In this document: piece by piece, positions 1 through 8,825 of the stretch | How the letters are laid out: the number at the start of each line of letters is the position of its first letter | Numbering within the stretch: the first letter of the stretch is position 1 | Assembly: GCA_023957975.1 (NCBI GenBank) | Contig: JAMLGM010000009.1 | Coordinates: forward strand, 1 to 64,000 | Direction of reading: 5' to 3' | Length of the DNA stretch: 64,000 bases | Origin: Microthrixaceae bacterium | Lineage (GTDB): Bacteria > Actinomycetota > Acidimicrobiia > Acidimicrobiales > Microtrichaceae | The notes under the pieces: model-generated | What the model saw: the letters and a program-made list of their open reading frames with translations, nothing else | The model's database searches: none | Told to the model about the DNA's origin: nothing | Made by a program: the position numbers and the translations under genes

Positions 1-24
1 CAGTGGTCGTGATCACGACCACTG
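1..24. repeat. 24-bp perfect palindrome beyond ahcY
   Basis: Two 12-base arms, CAGTGGTCGTGA and its exact complement, meet with no spacer, 41 bases beyond the ahcY stop codon. It could act as a hairpin terminator for ahcY (a loop of a few bases would still leave a stem of about 10 bp) or as a binding site for a dimeric protein. There is no T-run after it. It lies at the window edge, so the neighbouring gene is unknown. Confidence 0.5.
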
Positions 25-65
25 GTTATCGGAGAACGGGCTGGCGCTGGTCAGCCGGGAGTGAC

Positions 66-1496
66 TCAGTACCGGTAGTGATCCGGCTTGTAGGGGCCCT
101 CGACCGGAACGCCGAGGTAGTCGGCCTGCTCGTCGGTCAGCTTCGTGAGCTTCACGCCGAGGCTGTCGAGGTGCAACCGAGCGACCTTTTCGTCGAGGTG
201 CTTGGGCAACACGTACACGCCGACCGGATACAGCTCGGTCTTGGTGAACAGCTCGATCTGGGCGATGACCTGATTCGTGAACGAGTTCGACATCACAAAA
301 CTCGGGTGGCCCGTCGCACAACCGAGGTTCAACAGACGCCCCTCGGCGAGCATGATCACGGAGTGTCCGTCGGGGAACACGAACTCGTCGGTGCCCGGCT
401 TGATGTTGATGCGGCGCACGTCGCTCATCTTGGCAAGGCCGGCCATGTCGATCTCGTTGTCGAAGTGACCGATGTTGCCGACGATCGCCTGATGCTTCAT
501 CCGCGCCATGTGCTCTGCGGAGATGATGCCCTTGTTGCCGGTGGTGGTGATGAAGATGTCGGCGGTGTCGACAACGTCTTCGAGCGTGAGGACCTGATAG
601 CCCTCCATCGCGGCCTGCAGCGCACAGATCGGATCGATCTCGGTGACGATCACCCGCGCCCCCTGGCCGCGCAACGAGGCAGCCGATCCCTTCCCGACGT
701 CGCCGTACCCGCACACCACGGCGGTCTTGCCGGCGATCATGACGTCGGTCGCACGGTTGATGCCGTCGATGAGGCTGTGGCGACAGCCGTACAGGTTGTC
801 GAACTTGGACTTGGTCACCGAGTCGTTCACGTTGATGGCGGGGAACAACAGCTGCTGCGCCTCATGCATCTGATAGAGACGATGCACGCCGGTGGTCGTC
901 TCCTCGGTCACACCGATGATGGCCTTGGACACCTCGCTCCAACGGGTCGGCTCGTCTGCCACCGAACGGGCGAGCAGATCGAGCACGACGTTCCACTCGT
1001 CGGAGTTCGACTCGTGCGGCTCTGGGACCGAACCGTGGGCCTCGTACTCGGCGCCCTTGTGGACCAGCAGGGTGGCGTCGCCGCCGTCGTCGAGAATCAT
1101 GTTGGGGCCACCGCCGTCGGGCCACCGCAGCGCCTGTTCGGTGCACCACCAGTACTCCTCGAGCGTCTCACCCTTCCACGCGTAGACCGGAACCCCCTGC
1201 GGGTTGTCGGTCGTGCCGTCGGGGCCGACCACCACGGCGGCCGCGGCGTGGTCCTGGGTGGAAAAGATGTTGCAGCTCACCCATCGCACGTCCGCGCCGA
1301 GGGCGACGAGGGTTTCGATGAGCACCGCCGTTTGGATCGTCATGTGCAACGAACCCATGATGCGAGCGCCCTTGAGCGGCTGCGCGTCGGCGTATTCGGC
1401 CCGGGTCGACATGAGACCGGGCATTTCGTGCTCGGCGAGGGTGATTTCCTTACGACCGAACTCGGCCAGGTTGATGTCCGCGACCTTGAAGTCCAC
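66..1496 (-). CDS. ahcY: adenosylhomocysteinase
   Basis: Cytosolic NAD-dependent S-adenosyl-L-homocysteine hydrolase, which splits SAH into adenosine and homocysteine and so removes the product inhibitor of methyltransferases. It is 476 residues from the chosen start. The NAD-binding loop GYGDVGKG is near residue 264, and the C-terminus PDHYRY is the family signature. The GTG at 1496 is chosen because AAGG stands 8 bases upstream and the protein then begins [17 protein letters not shown], as in relatives; a TTG at 1517 would add seven residues. It is the last gene of a minus-strand run behind the TobH-like gene, with a 157-base gap. I saw no SAH riboswitch in that gap. Confidence 0.96.
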   Translation of the reverse strand: MDFKVADINLAEFGRKEITLAEHEMPGLMSTRAEYADAQPLKGARIMGSLHMTIQTAVLIETLVALGADVRWVSCNIFSTQDHAAAAVVVGPDGTTDNPQGVPVYAWKGETLEEYWWCTEQALRWPDGGGPNMILDDGGDATLLVHKGAEYEAHGSVPEPHESNSDEWNVVLDLLARSVADEPTRWSEVSKAIIGVTEETTTGVHRLYQMHEAQQLLFPAINVNDSVTKSKFDNLYGCRHSLIDGINRATDVMIAGKTAVVCGYGDVGKGSAASLRGQGARVIVTEIDPICALQAAMEGYQVLTLEDVVDTADIFITTTGNKGIISAEHMARMKHQAIVGNIGHFDNEIDMAGLAKMSDVRRINIKPGTDEFVFPDGHSVIMLAEGRLLNLGCATGHPSFVMSNSFTNQVIAQIELFTKTELYPVGVYVLPKHLDEKVARLHLDSLGVKLTKLTDEQADYLGVPVEGPYKPDHYRY

Positions 1497-1653
1497 GTGG
1501 TGCGCCTTTCGCGACAAACGAGCGCGCGCCGACGGCGTCGCGACTCGTCGAGATGATTGGAGGCGCGGCTGGGGTCATCAGACACCGGGTTCAAGACAGC
1601 CGACGGCGAGACAGGTTATCCCACCACCGCGAACGGGCGAGACGACGTGGGCT

Positions 1654-2610
1654 TCAATAGCGGCCGAGCACCGGGGTCGGACCCGGGTCGATGTCGGCGA
1701 TATCGGCCATGTGCAGCGACACCATCTCGCCAAACGCCATCAACTCGAACAGCACCCCGACATCGGTGGTCGCGGTCGCGTCGACCGGATGGACCCCGGC
1801 GACGATCTCCTCGCAGGTCTCCGCGGTCACGTCGAGCCGGTGGCGCTGATCGTCGGTTTCAAGCGCGGAGCGCAACACCGCGAGCGTGAAAACCTGCCGG
1901 GTCACGTCGCCGTGTTGCGCCCAGCCGCACACCTCGTCGAAGTCGACACCGGGCACCGCATTCCAATAGGCGGGGGCCTTGGCGTTGCGATTCACCGAGA
2001 ATTTCCACGACGCGGCCGCCGCGGCACCCACCGGGCCGGCGCCGTACACCAGCGGCAACGTGCGGCCGATTCGTCGGGCAAGGCGACGCGCCGGCCCCTT
2101 GTCGGCCACCCACTCCTCGAGCCGCGACTCGACCAGGTCGGCCGCACCGATCAGGTCGTCGAGCAGACCAGGAGCAATGTCGAACTGGGCCAACGCGACC
2201 AACGCTGCGGCCGTCTCGACCAACGGGTTCGGGCGACGCTCGGTCTGAGCGCCAATGGCGATCACCGGAACACCCGCCACGCTGTCGTCGCTCACGACCT
2301 CGTTCGCGGCCGCATCGTCGAGCGCCACCACCAACGAACGCGACCCCAGCCACACCGGCAGAGGTTCGCCGAGGTTGACGATGACCGGGCGCTGGACGCG
2401 TTGAGCAGCGATGGAGCCAACCGTCTTGGCCGTCAACGCCGAGCGCTGCGACGCTGCGAGCACCACCGCTCCGATTTCCAATCCCTCGGGCACTCCGGCC
2501 GACCCCGCTGCGGCGATCGTCGCCCGAATGGCTGCGGGAGCCTGGAACAACGACGCCATCGCGCCCATCGAGTCCAGGACCTCCCCCGCCGAGTCGCTGT
2601 CGATACTCAC
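1654..2610 (-). CDS. TobH-like SIS-fold protein
   Basis: A 318-residue protein of the phosphosugar-isomerase (SIS) fold, like the actinobacterial TobH proteins found next to manB and related to bifunctional phosphoglucose/phosphomannose isomerases. Rossmann-like segments recur (for example EIGAVVLAAS and SRSLVVALDD), and LPLVYGAGPVGAAAAASWK near the middle resembles the second SIS subdomain. The GTG at 2610 is chosen because it lies 10 bases after the stop of the Trm112-like gene; a longer frame would run into that gene. Context (manB and a Trm112-like gene directly upstream) suggests a role in mannose-phosphate metabolism. Whether it is an active isomerase cannot be decided from sequence. 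Confidence 0.75.
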   Translation of the reverse strand: MSIDSDSAGEVLDSMGAMASLFQAPAAIRATIAAAGSAGVPEGLEIGAVVLAASQRSALTAKTVGSIAAQRVQRPVIVNLGEPLPVWLGSRSLVVALDDAAANEVVSDDSVAGVPVIAIGAQTERRPNPLVETAAALVALAQFDIAPGLLDDLIGAADLVESRLEEWVADKGPARRLARRIGRTLPLVYGAGPVGAAAAASWKFSVNRNAKAPAYWNAVPGVDFDEVCGWAQHGDVTRQVFTLAVLRSALETDDQRHRLDVTAETCEEIVAGVHPVDATATTDVGVLFELMAFGEMVSLHMADIADIDPGPTPVLGRY

Positions 2611-2620
2611 GATGATCGGC

Positions 2621-2848
2621 TCAGGACTTGGCGCCGGCGGACTCGGCCTTGGCAACGATGCGCTGATGCTCGTCCTCGCTCACCGAGGTCGCCTCCGAGG
2701 CCAACATCACCGGAATGCCCTCCTTGATCGCGTACGCGACCTTCAGGCGAGGGTTGTAGAGCAGATCCTCATCCGCGAGATACAGCAGCGGACCCTTGTC
2801 CTGCGGACAGGCGAGAAACTCGAGGAGGGCGTCGTCGGAGATGGCCAT
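2621..2848 (-). CDS. Trm112-family small protein
   Basis: A 75-residue protein that starts MAISDDALLEFLACPQDKGPL and contains LVYNPRLKVAYAIKEGIPVML-like family core residues. Trm112/YcaR-type proteins are small, sometimes zinc-binding partners or activators of methyltransferases. Here only one Cys (in CPQDKG) remains of the usual zinc ligands, so metal binding is doubtful. It sits 18 bases after manB and 10 bases before the TobH-like gene, as in other actinobacteria, so the three are probably co-transcribed. Confidence 0.85.
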   Translation of the reverse strand: MAISDDALLEFLACPQDKGPLLYLADEDLLYNPRLKVAYAIKEGIPVMLASEATSVSEDEHQRIVAKAESAGAKS

Positions 2849-2866
2849 GAACCGAGCGTAGCCGGA

Positions 2867-4219
2867 TCAGTCGAGGCCGAAATGCCCTCGGACCTCGGCG
2901 ACACGGCGAGCGACGTCGTCGGGTGTGGCGGCCTCGAGGTTCAGGCGCAGCAGCGGTTCGGTGTTGGACGGCCGCAGGTTGAACCACCAGTCGCCGAGGT
3001 CGACGGTGAGCCCGTCGAGGCGGTCTTGTTGCTCACCCTCATAGGCCACAGCAACCCGTTCGATCACCTCGGCGGTGTCGGGCACCTTGGTGTTGATCTC
3101 CCCCGAGGCGGCATATCGCTCGTAGGGCTTGCGCAACTCCGACAGCGGAAGGTCGCGAACGCACAACTGCTCGAGCACCATCACCGCCGCGATGAGACCG
3201 GAATCGGCGCGGTAGTTGTCGGCAAAGTAATAGTGCGCCGAGTGTTCGCCGCCGAACACCGCTCCCTCCGAGGCCATGACCCCTTTGATGAAGCTGTGGC
3301 CCACTCGACTGCGGATCGGGGTTCCGCCGGCTTCGCGGATGACCTCGGGCACCGCCTTGGAACAGATCAGGTTGTGCACGACCTTGCCGCCGCCGTGGCG
3401 CCGCACGATCGCGTCCGCAAGGATCGCCGTGGTGGTCGAGCCCGACAGGCCCACGCCGAGTTCGTCGACGAGGAACACCCGGTCGGCATCACCGTCGAAC
3501 GCGAGCCCGACGTCGGCGCCGACCTCGAGCACCCGGGCGATCAGATCGCGCTGGTTCTCCGGCTGGATCGGGTCGGCCGGATGGTTCGGGAACGTCCCGT
3601 CGAGTTCGCCGTACATCACCTCAAGGTCGAACGGAAGACCCTCGAAGGTTGCCGGCACGACCAGGCCGCCCATGCCGTTCGCCGTGTCGGCCACGACCTT
3701 GAGCGGCTTCAGCACCGACGGGTCGATGAAGCTGCGCACGTGCGCCGCGAAGTCGGCGAGCACGTCGCGTTGCGACACCGTTCCCGGCGTGGCGACGCGT
3801 TCGAGTCCGGCCGCCGCAAGGTCGCGAACCGTGAACAGCCCCGACTCCTCGCCCACCGGACGGGCTCCCGACAGACAGAACTTGATGCCGTTGTACTGCG
3901 CCGGGTTGTGCGATGCGGTGAACATCGCGCCGGGAGCATGCATGGAGCCTGCGGCGTAATAGAGCAGGTCTGTCGAACCGAGACCCAGATCCACGACGTC
4001 GACGCCCTGGCCGGTGGCACCATCGGCGAACGCCGCGACCATGTCGTGGCCGGACGGGCGCATATCTCGCGCCACCAGCACCTTGGTCACCGACGGGTCG
4101 TCGTCGAGGACGAACCGGGCGAAGGCCGCGCCGATGGAGCGGGCCATCTCCGCATCGAACTGCTCGGGCACGATGCCCCGCACGTCGTAGGCCTTGAAAA
4201 TCGCTTCGAATGCATTCAT
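2867..4219 (-). CDS. manB: phosphomannomutase / phosphoglucomutase
   Basis: Interconverts mannose-6-phosphate and mannose-1-phosphate, feeding the GDP-mannose made by ManC (25 kb) and the GDP-deoxysugar enzymes at 20-22 kb and 31 kb. All four active-site loops of the alpha-D-phosphohexomutase family are present: the phosphoserine loop TASHNP (Ser about 103), the metal loop DGDADR (about 242-248), the sugar loop GEHSAH (about 324-329) and the phosphate loop RPSNTEP (about 416-422). It is 450 residues, normal for the family. ATG 4219 is preferred; an in-frame GTG at 4231 adds four residues, and neither has a clear ribosome site. Confidence 0.95.
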   Translation of the reverse strand: MNAFEAIFKAYDVRGIVPEQFDAEMARSIGAAFARFVLDDDPSVTKVLVARDMRPSGHDMVAAFADGATGQGVDVVDLGLGSTDLLYYAAGSMHAPGAMFTASHNPAQYNGIKFCLSGARPVGEESGLFTVRDLAAAGLERVATPGTVSQRDVLADFAAHVRSFIDPSVLKPLKVVADTANGMGGLVVPATFEGLPFDLEVMYGELDGTFPNHPADPIQPENQRDLIARVLEVGADVGLAFDGDADRVFLVDELGVGLSGSTTTAILADAIVRRHGGGKVVHNLICSKAVPEVIREAGGTPIRSRVGHSFIKGVMASEGAVFGGEHSAHYYFADNYRADSGLIAAVMVLEQLCVRDLPLSELRKPYERYAASGEINTKVPDTAEVIERVAVAYEGEQQDRLDGLTVDLGDWWFNLRPSNTEPLLRLNLEAATPDDVARRVAEVRGHFGLD

Positions 4220-4246
4220 GACGATGGCCACTGTAGGGTCGCCGGC

Positions 4247-5428
4247 TCAGTTTGCGGTAACGAAGTCCGTCGGTTCGTCCGGCTCGATCTCATATCCGCC
4301 GGTGTGGGCGATCGAGCGGATACGAAAGACGTCGCGAATCAACCGAATGGTGTCGCGAGCCACGTGGACGGTCGAGCGCTCCGAATTCGCCACCTCGACC
4401 GGCACCTCGGTCAGCGTGAGGCGGAAACGCTCACAGAGGTGAAACACCTCGATGTCGAACGCGAACCCATCGATGCGCGTCCTGCTGAACACCAGTCGGG
4501 CGACGTCGGAACGAAACGCCTTCAACCCGCACTGGGTGTCTCGGTACTGCCCCAACAGCACGAACATCGTCAGGGCGTTCACGACCCGGCTGCCGATCTC
4601 GCGAAGCCGACCGGTCTCCACCAGGGTCAGCGTGCTGGTGTGTTTGCGCGACCCGACAACGACATCCCAACCCTCCTCGAGCGCGGCGAGCAGCCGTAGC
4701 ACCTGGTCGGGTGAGTAGCTGAGATCGGCGTCGGTGAAGGCCACCGATCGGCCCCGCGCCGCGAGCATTCCCGCACGAACCGCCGCCCCTTTGCCCTGGT
4801 TGCGCTCGAGGGTGATCACGACGTCGGCCCCGGCGTCTCGTGCCGCGCTCGAAGTGTCGTCGGGGGAGCCGTCATCGACGACGATGAGTTCGAAACCGCC
4901 TTCGTCGCGCAGGTGACCGAGCGCTTGTTCGACCCGATCCACCGTCGCCGCGATGCCCGCCTCCTCGCAGTAGGCAGGAATGACGAGGCTGAGGCGCACC
5001 TCGCCGGGAGCGGGCCCGCGTTCGGGGTCGCGCCCCTGGTCGGATCGGATCACGTCGAACATGGTCTGGCGGTACGACACCAGACGGATAAGAAACGCCA
5101 CGACCACCGCGGCGAGCTTCGCTATCAGCAGGTGCAGCACCGCGGTCGAGTTGCCGGCCACCACCAGGAGCACGGCGAGATCGACCAACCCGGCGAACGT
5201 CGCCGCGGCCACGTAGTGGCGAACATCGCGGTACCAGCGGCGAGCGGGCTCCGCTGCATAGGTGATGGCGCGGTGCAACCAATACGACGCGACCGCGGCC
5301 ACGGTGATGGCGATGACATCCGCGACGATGACCGGCCACCCCACGACCGAGCGCAGCACCAGGAACAGGCCGATATCGACAATCGTGACGAGGGCACCGA
5401 TCGTCGTGAAGCGCCGCACGAACCTCAC
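4247..5428 (-). CDS. GtrA-like membrane domain fused to GT2 polyprenyl-phosphate glycosyltransferase
   Basis: Residues 1 to about 135 form a GtrA-like domain with four membrane segments. Residues from about 144 form a GT2 enzyme of the DPM1 type with the start LSLVIPAYCEE, the nucleotide-binding VVDDGSPDD and the metal-binding DADLSY. The predicted reaction is sugar transfer from a nucleotide sugar to polyprenyl phosphate, with the GtrA part helping to flip or hold the lipid-linked sugar. In the fusions I know, GT2 comes first and GtrA last; here the order is reversed. The start overlaps the stop of the next upstream gene by four bases, so the two are translationally coupled. Confidence 0.88.
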   Translation of the reverse strand: MRFVRRFTTIGALVTIVDIGLFLVLRSVVGWPVIVADVIAITVAAVASYWLHRAITYAAEPARRWYRDVRHYVAAATFAGLVDLAVLLVVAGNSTAVLHLLIAKLAAVVVAFLIRLVSYRQTMFDVIRSDQGRDPERGPAPGEVRLSLVIPAYCEEAGIAATVDRVEQALGHLRDEGGFELIVVDDGSPDDTSSAARDAGADVVITLERNQGKGAAVRAGMLAARGRSVAFTDADLSYSPDQVLRLLAALEEGWDVVVGSRKHTSTLTLVETGRLREIGSRVVNALTMFVLLGQYRDTQCGLKAFRSDVARLVFSRTRIDGFAFDIEVFHLCERFRLTLTEVPVEVANSERSTVHVARDTIRLIRDVFRIRSIAHTGGYEIEPDEPTDFVTAN

Positions 5429-8325
5429 GACAAGAGCGGGTCCTCGGGCGGGCCGACGTCCGCTTCGGCGACGACACCCGCGTCCTCCTCGGGCGGGTCA
5501 GAGTCCCCGGCAAGACCGCTGCCCTCGGCCGGGCCGTCCTCGCCCTCGCCGTCGTCGTCCTCGGGGATGAACTCGCGATCTCCAAAGAACTCGCCGGTCT
5601 CCGGCGTGACCGCCAACCCCGGCCCGCGAATCACGAAGTACAGGAACCCGATGAATCCGATCAACGACAGGAGATATCCGATCCACTCGATACCGCTACG
5701 CCCATACGACAACTCGACGTGATTGGAGGTCGGAACCACGACCATCTGATTGGGGGTCACGCGGTACACATCGTCGGCACCATCGACCCGCCAGTTCGGG
5801 AAGTACGAACTGCGGATCAACACCGGCACGCCCGTCTCGCTCACGTCGAAGCTGATCGTGTCCTGGGTCGACTTGACGTTGGTGACCTTGACCGACTTCG
5901 CATCGGTCGGGGTCAGCGGAGCGGTCTCGCCCGCCGAGATACGTTTCCATTCCTTTGGTCCAGAGGTCGCCAAGACGACCTCCCACTGCGACTCGTCGTT
6001 GAACCAGTCGATGGCCGGCTTCGCATAGTCGTAGATGTCGTTGGGAACGTCGTTCCACACCACCGGCTCGTTCTCCAAGGGAGTTACGAGGTCGATGTCG
6101 GCCACTTCATAGGCCCGCCACGGACCGCTCTCGCCCACCTTGGTCAGGCGAGGTTCGGCGTCGGCCATCTCCTTGGCGGCATCGGTCAACGCCAGGTAGT
6201 ACTTCACACCCATCAACTGCAGGTGGCTCACCCCCGCCGCCACGTCGAGGCTGCGGTAGGGCGAACTGGCGAACTGAAGGTGGCTGTCGAAACGCTGCGG
6301 TCGCGACGGCTTTTCCGACATTTCCGACTGGACCAGGAAGTGGAACGGGGTGGTCGAGGACGCCTCGAAATAGAGCCCCTCCATCGACCCGATGCAATGA
6401 TCGGTGAAGTACGGCAACAGCATCGGCGCCATCGGGGTGCCGTAGTCGCCAAGCCGCTCGCCGTACTCCCACATGGCGCGCCCGCAACCATGCTCAGAAC
6501 CCACCTCGTCCATCATGTCGATCATCCCGAAGAACTCATCGGAATTCGACGTGTCGAGGATCCTTCGCGTCACCGCCTGATCGGTGCCCTCGTTCTCGGT
6601 CTCGATCCTGGTCCCCGGTTTTCGTTCAAGGCCGTCGAAGTTCCACTGCGCCCAACCCCTGACCGGGTTGTCGGCCTTCGCAGACAACCAGAGCCAGTGG
6701 TAGGCGCCGTCGGCCCCCATCGACCCCCCTGGCAGCGCACGCAGGGGCATCCCCATCGCGACGAACACGATGATGAATGAAGCGAGGGTGACCCCCATGC
6801 TGATCGGGGCCGGCGGATCGACCCACCTCCCCTTGAACACCAGCGCCCCGGCCCGAATCAACAACGCGACGCCGATCGCGGCGAGCAGGAAGATCGACAG
6901 GTAATAAAAGGGCAGCACCCGGGCGTTCCAGAAGCGGTGCTGTGGCATCACGATGAACGCGATCGCGGTGATGGCGGTGACGAGGGTGAAGAAGATGCCG
7001 GCGCGCACCACCATGATCAGCGACATCACCGCGCCGACCACCGCCAGGGCGAAGATGATCTTGCCGTGGTGCATGTTGGGGTCGTTGATCGTTTGGCCGT
7101 TGATCTCGAACGGGGCGAAGGGCAACAGGTAGCGACGGATCTGCACCCAGTTCATGTCGAAGCGAATGGCGTCGACGGGATTCGAACTGGCCACCTCGAC
7201 CCCCGCAGTTCGCAGTGCGCCACCGATCTGGGTGCGGGCCCAACTCTCCCCGCGCAACTGGACACCGAGCTTCTCCCAGCCCATGTCGTTGAGGAAGTGG
7301 CTGTGACCGTAGAACGGCAGGTACCACCACAGGCCCATCAACCCGGCGCTCAACCCCGTCGGCAGCGCCCACTTCCACGACGACACCTGCGGGCGCAACA
7401 CCACGATGATGACCGCCGCGGTGACGAGGAAGAAGAACCCGGGAATGACGTGGCACATCAACGACAACGCGATGACCATCGCGGCACGGGCCCGATACCG
7501 GCCCGTTCGAACACCGTTCGCAACGAGGCCCAAGCCGAACAGTGCGAGGGTGATCGAGATCGAGAACGCGAACTCCCCGGCCATCGTCGAGGCCATATTG
7601 CCGCCGTAGATGTTGAACAGGTAGCGGTCCATCAAGAACAGCAGCGACGCGATCGCCCCGAGTTCGGGGCCCGGGCGACGCAGCGACAGAGCGTTCATCA
7701 GGTACCACACCGCGGCGGGGAACGCGATGAGCCCCGACACGACCACCAACTTGAAGGCGATGTTGTAGGGCAGATCGATCAACAACAGTGCGCCGAGGCC
7801 CGCACCGACCCACACCACGAAGCGAACGAGCCGCGACTCGTGATGGCGGATCCGCCACATCGCGGCGATGGCCCCGGCCACCACGACGACCGATGCCAGC
7901 GCCCCGAAGATGGAAGTGACGTCGAAGATGCCGACGTCGAGGATCACGATGATCAGCGACGGGATGACCATGTAGAAGAGGTAGGCGGGGAACCCGGCAT
8001 ACCAGTCGGCGCTCCAGCCGGTCACCGCGAACTGCGGCAACAGGAAGTCGCGCATGAACGCCGGGCCCCACACGTGCGCACCCATATCACCGCCGGTGGC
8101 GGTGGTGTCGGTGAGGACGAGCTCTGGGTGAACCGCCCACACCATGTAGATGCAACAGGCAGCGACGACGATGAGGCTGAACAACCGCTCCCTCGTCCAC
8201 CATGTCCAGGAGGGGCTCTTCACCCCCACCGTTTCGGAGGCGGCCTCGTCGACCGGTTCGAATTCCGAAGGGTCTCCGACCTCGTGCACCTCGTCGTCCA
8301 CGGCGGTCATCGGCTCTGGGTCCAT
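5425..8325 (-). CDS. large polytopic membrane protein, PTPS-related / YfhO-like (GT-C fold)
   Basis: A protein of about 966 residues with a short acidic N-terminus, a first membrane helix (LFSLIVVAACCIYMVW), an extracytoplasmic loop with GGDMGAHVWGPAFMRD, more than ten further membrane helices and a large soluble C-terminal part before a last helix near the end. This layout, with acidic residues in the first outer loop, fits lipid-linked-sugar GT-C transferases and the 6-pyruvoyl-tetrahydropterin-synthase-related membrane domain (a misleading family name). It probably transfers a sugar at the outer face of the membrane, using the lipid-linked donor made by the coupled GtrA-GT2 protein. ATG 8325 is chosen; GTG 8373 would add 16 residues. 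The acceptor is unknown. Confidence 0.75.
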   Translation of the reverse strand: MDPEPMTAVDDEVHEVGDPSEFEPVDEAASETVGVKSPSWTWWTRERLFSLIVVAACCIYMVWAVHPELVLTDTTATGGDMGAHVWGPAFMRDFLLPQFAVTGWSADWYAGFPAYLFYMVIPSLIIVILDVGIFDVTSIFGALASVVVVAGAIAAMWRIRHHESRLVRFVVWVGAGLGALLLIDLPYNIAFKLVVVSGLIAFPAAVWYLMNALSLRRPGPELGAIASLLFLMDRYLFNIYGGNMASTMAGEFAFSISITLALFGLGLVANGVRTGRYRARAAMVIALSLMCHVIPGFFFLVTAAVIIVVLRPQVSSWKWALPTGLSAGLMGLWWYLPFYGHSHFLNDMGWEKLGVQLRGESWARTQIGGALRTAGVEVASSNPVDAIRFDMNWVQIRRYLLPFAPFEINGQTINDPNMHHGKIIFALAVVGAVMSLIMVVRAGIFFTLVTAITAIAFIVMPQHRFWNARVLPFYYLSIFLLAAIGVALLIRAGALVFKGRWVDPPAPISMGVTLASFIIVFVAMGMPLRALPGGSMGADGAYHWLWLSAKADNPVRGWAQWNFDGLERKPGTRIETENEGTDQAVTRRILDTSNSDEFFGMIDMMDEVGSEHGCGRAMWEYGERLGDYGTPMAPMLLPYFTDHCIGSMEGLYFEASSTTPFHFLVQSEMSEKPSRPQRFDSHLQFASSPYRSLDVAAGVSHLQLMGVKYYLALTDAAKEMADAEPRLTKVGESGPWRAYEVADIDLVTPLENEPVVWNDVPNDIYDYAKPAIDWFNDESQWEVVLATSGPKEWKRISAGETAPLTPTDAKSVKVTNVKSTQDTISFDVSETGVPVLIRSSYFPNWRVDGADDVYRVTPNQMVVVPTSNHVELSYGRSGIEWIGYLLSLIGFIGFLYFVIRGPGLAVTPETGEFFGDREFIPEDDDGEGEDGPAEGSGLAGDSDPPEEDAGVVAEADVGPPEDPLLS

Positions 8326-8383
8326 CGGTCGATTCTTACCTGTGTGGTCGACGGGTCGAGGTTTCGCCGCCACACCGGAGCGT

Positions 8384-8653
8384 TCAGCGGCTCGCGAGAT
8401 CCCGCCGGTAACGCGTCGGGGAGGAACTCAAGTCGGCGAGGATACCACTGAGATTCACCGGTTCACCGCCGCGGTGCCAGCTGCGCCGATCACAGATCGA
8501 ACAGGAACGCATCGTCAACTCCTCCCCGTCGATCAGCAGATTGATCGAAACCACGATTTGATTGCAGCCGCCACAGCGGTGCTCCGGCGATTTCGAATGA
8601 ACGGCGCTTTGCGCATCCTGCGCGACCGTCGACCGCTTCCGTGCAGTACTCAT
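8384..8653 (-). CDS. small zinc-ribbon-like protein
   Basis: An 89-residue basic protein with two Cys pairs, CGGC near residue 28 and CSIC near residue 51, spaced as in a zinc ribbon, followed by RRSWHR. I do not recognise a named family. A ribosome-binding GAGGGG lies about 9 bases before the ATG. It precedes the large membrane glycosyltransferase-like gene by 58 bases (10 if GTG 8373 is used), so it is probably in the same transcript. It could be a regulator or a nucleic-acid-binding protein; no function is claimed. Confidence 0.65.
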   Translation of the reverse strand: MSTARKRSTVAQDAQSAVHSKSPEHRCGGCNQIVVSINLLIDGEELTMRSCSICDRRSWHRGGEPVNLSGILADLSSSPTRYRRDLASR

Positions 8654-8729
8654 GAACAGGTTCCCCTCAGTGGAAAGTGGAACCTCTCCATCGTCGAGAC
8701 CGCGCCGGGTTCAAGCACCTTGCGGCGCT

Positions 8730-8747
8730 TTGATCCGATCGGATCAA
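8730..8747. promoter_or_regulatory. 18-bp perfect palindrome, candidate operator
   Basis: TTGATCCGA is followed directly by its complement TCGGATCAA. It lies 77 bases upstream of the zinc-ribbon gene start and 78 bases after the CPBP gene stop, in a gap of 172 bases. Position and perfect dyad symmetry fit an operator for the downstream minus-strand operon. A hairpin terminator for the CPBP gene is less likely because there is no loop and no T-run. Confidence 0.45.
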
Positions 8748-8825
8748 CCCCGACGGGTCCGGTGTCGGACGCCAGTCCCGCCCCGGTTAGTGCGCCCGAC
8801 CCTCAACCGGGTCCGACGGCTCACC

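Noticed and set aside
3-1556. Long plus-strand open frame opposite ahcY
   Set aside because: Shadow of a conserved gene in GC-rich DNA; the translation has no domain features and is Arg/His/Val-rich. The same applies to long antisense frames at 2411-4699, 6937-8451, 9873-11729, 13984-16014, 21188-22834 and 31551-32657.
1497-1653. SAH or SAM riboswitch upstream of ahcY
   Set aside because: The conserved SAH-riboswitch core (GAGGAGCG-type) is not present and no convincing stems with the expected layout were seen.
8730-8747. FNR/CRP-type site (TTGAT...ATCAA)
   Set aside because: The half-sites are 8 bases apart rather than 4, so it does not fit the FNR consensus; reported only as a palindrome.
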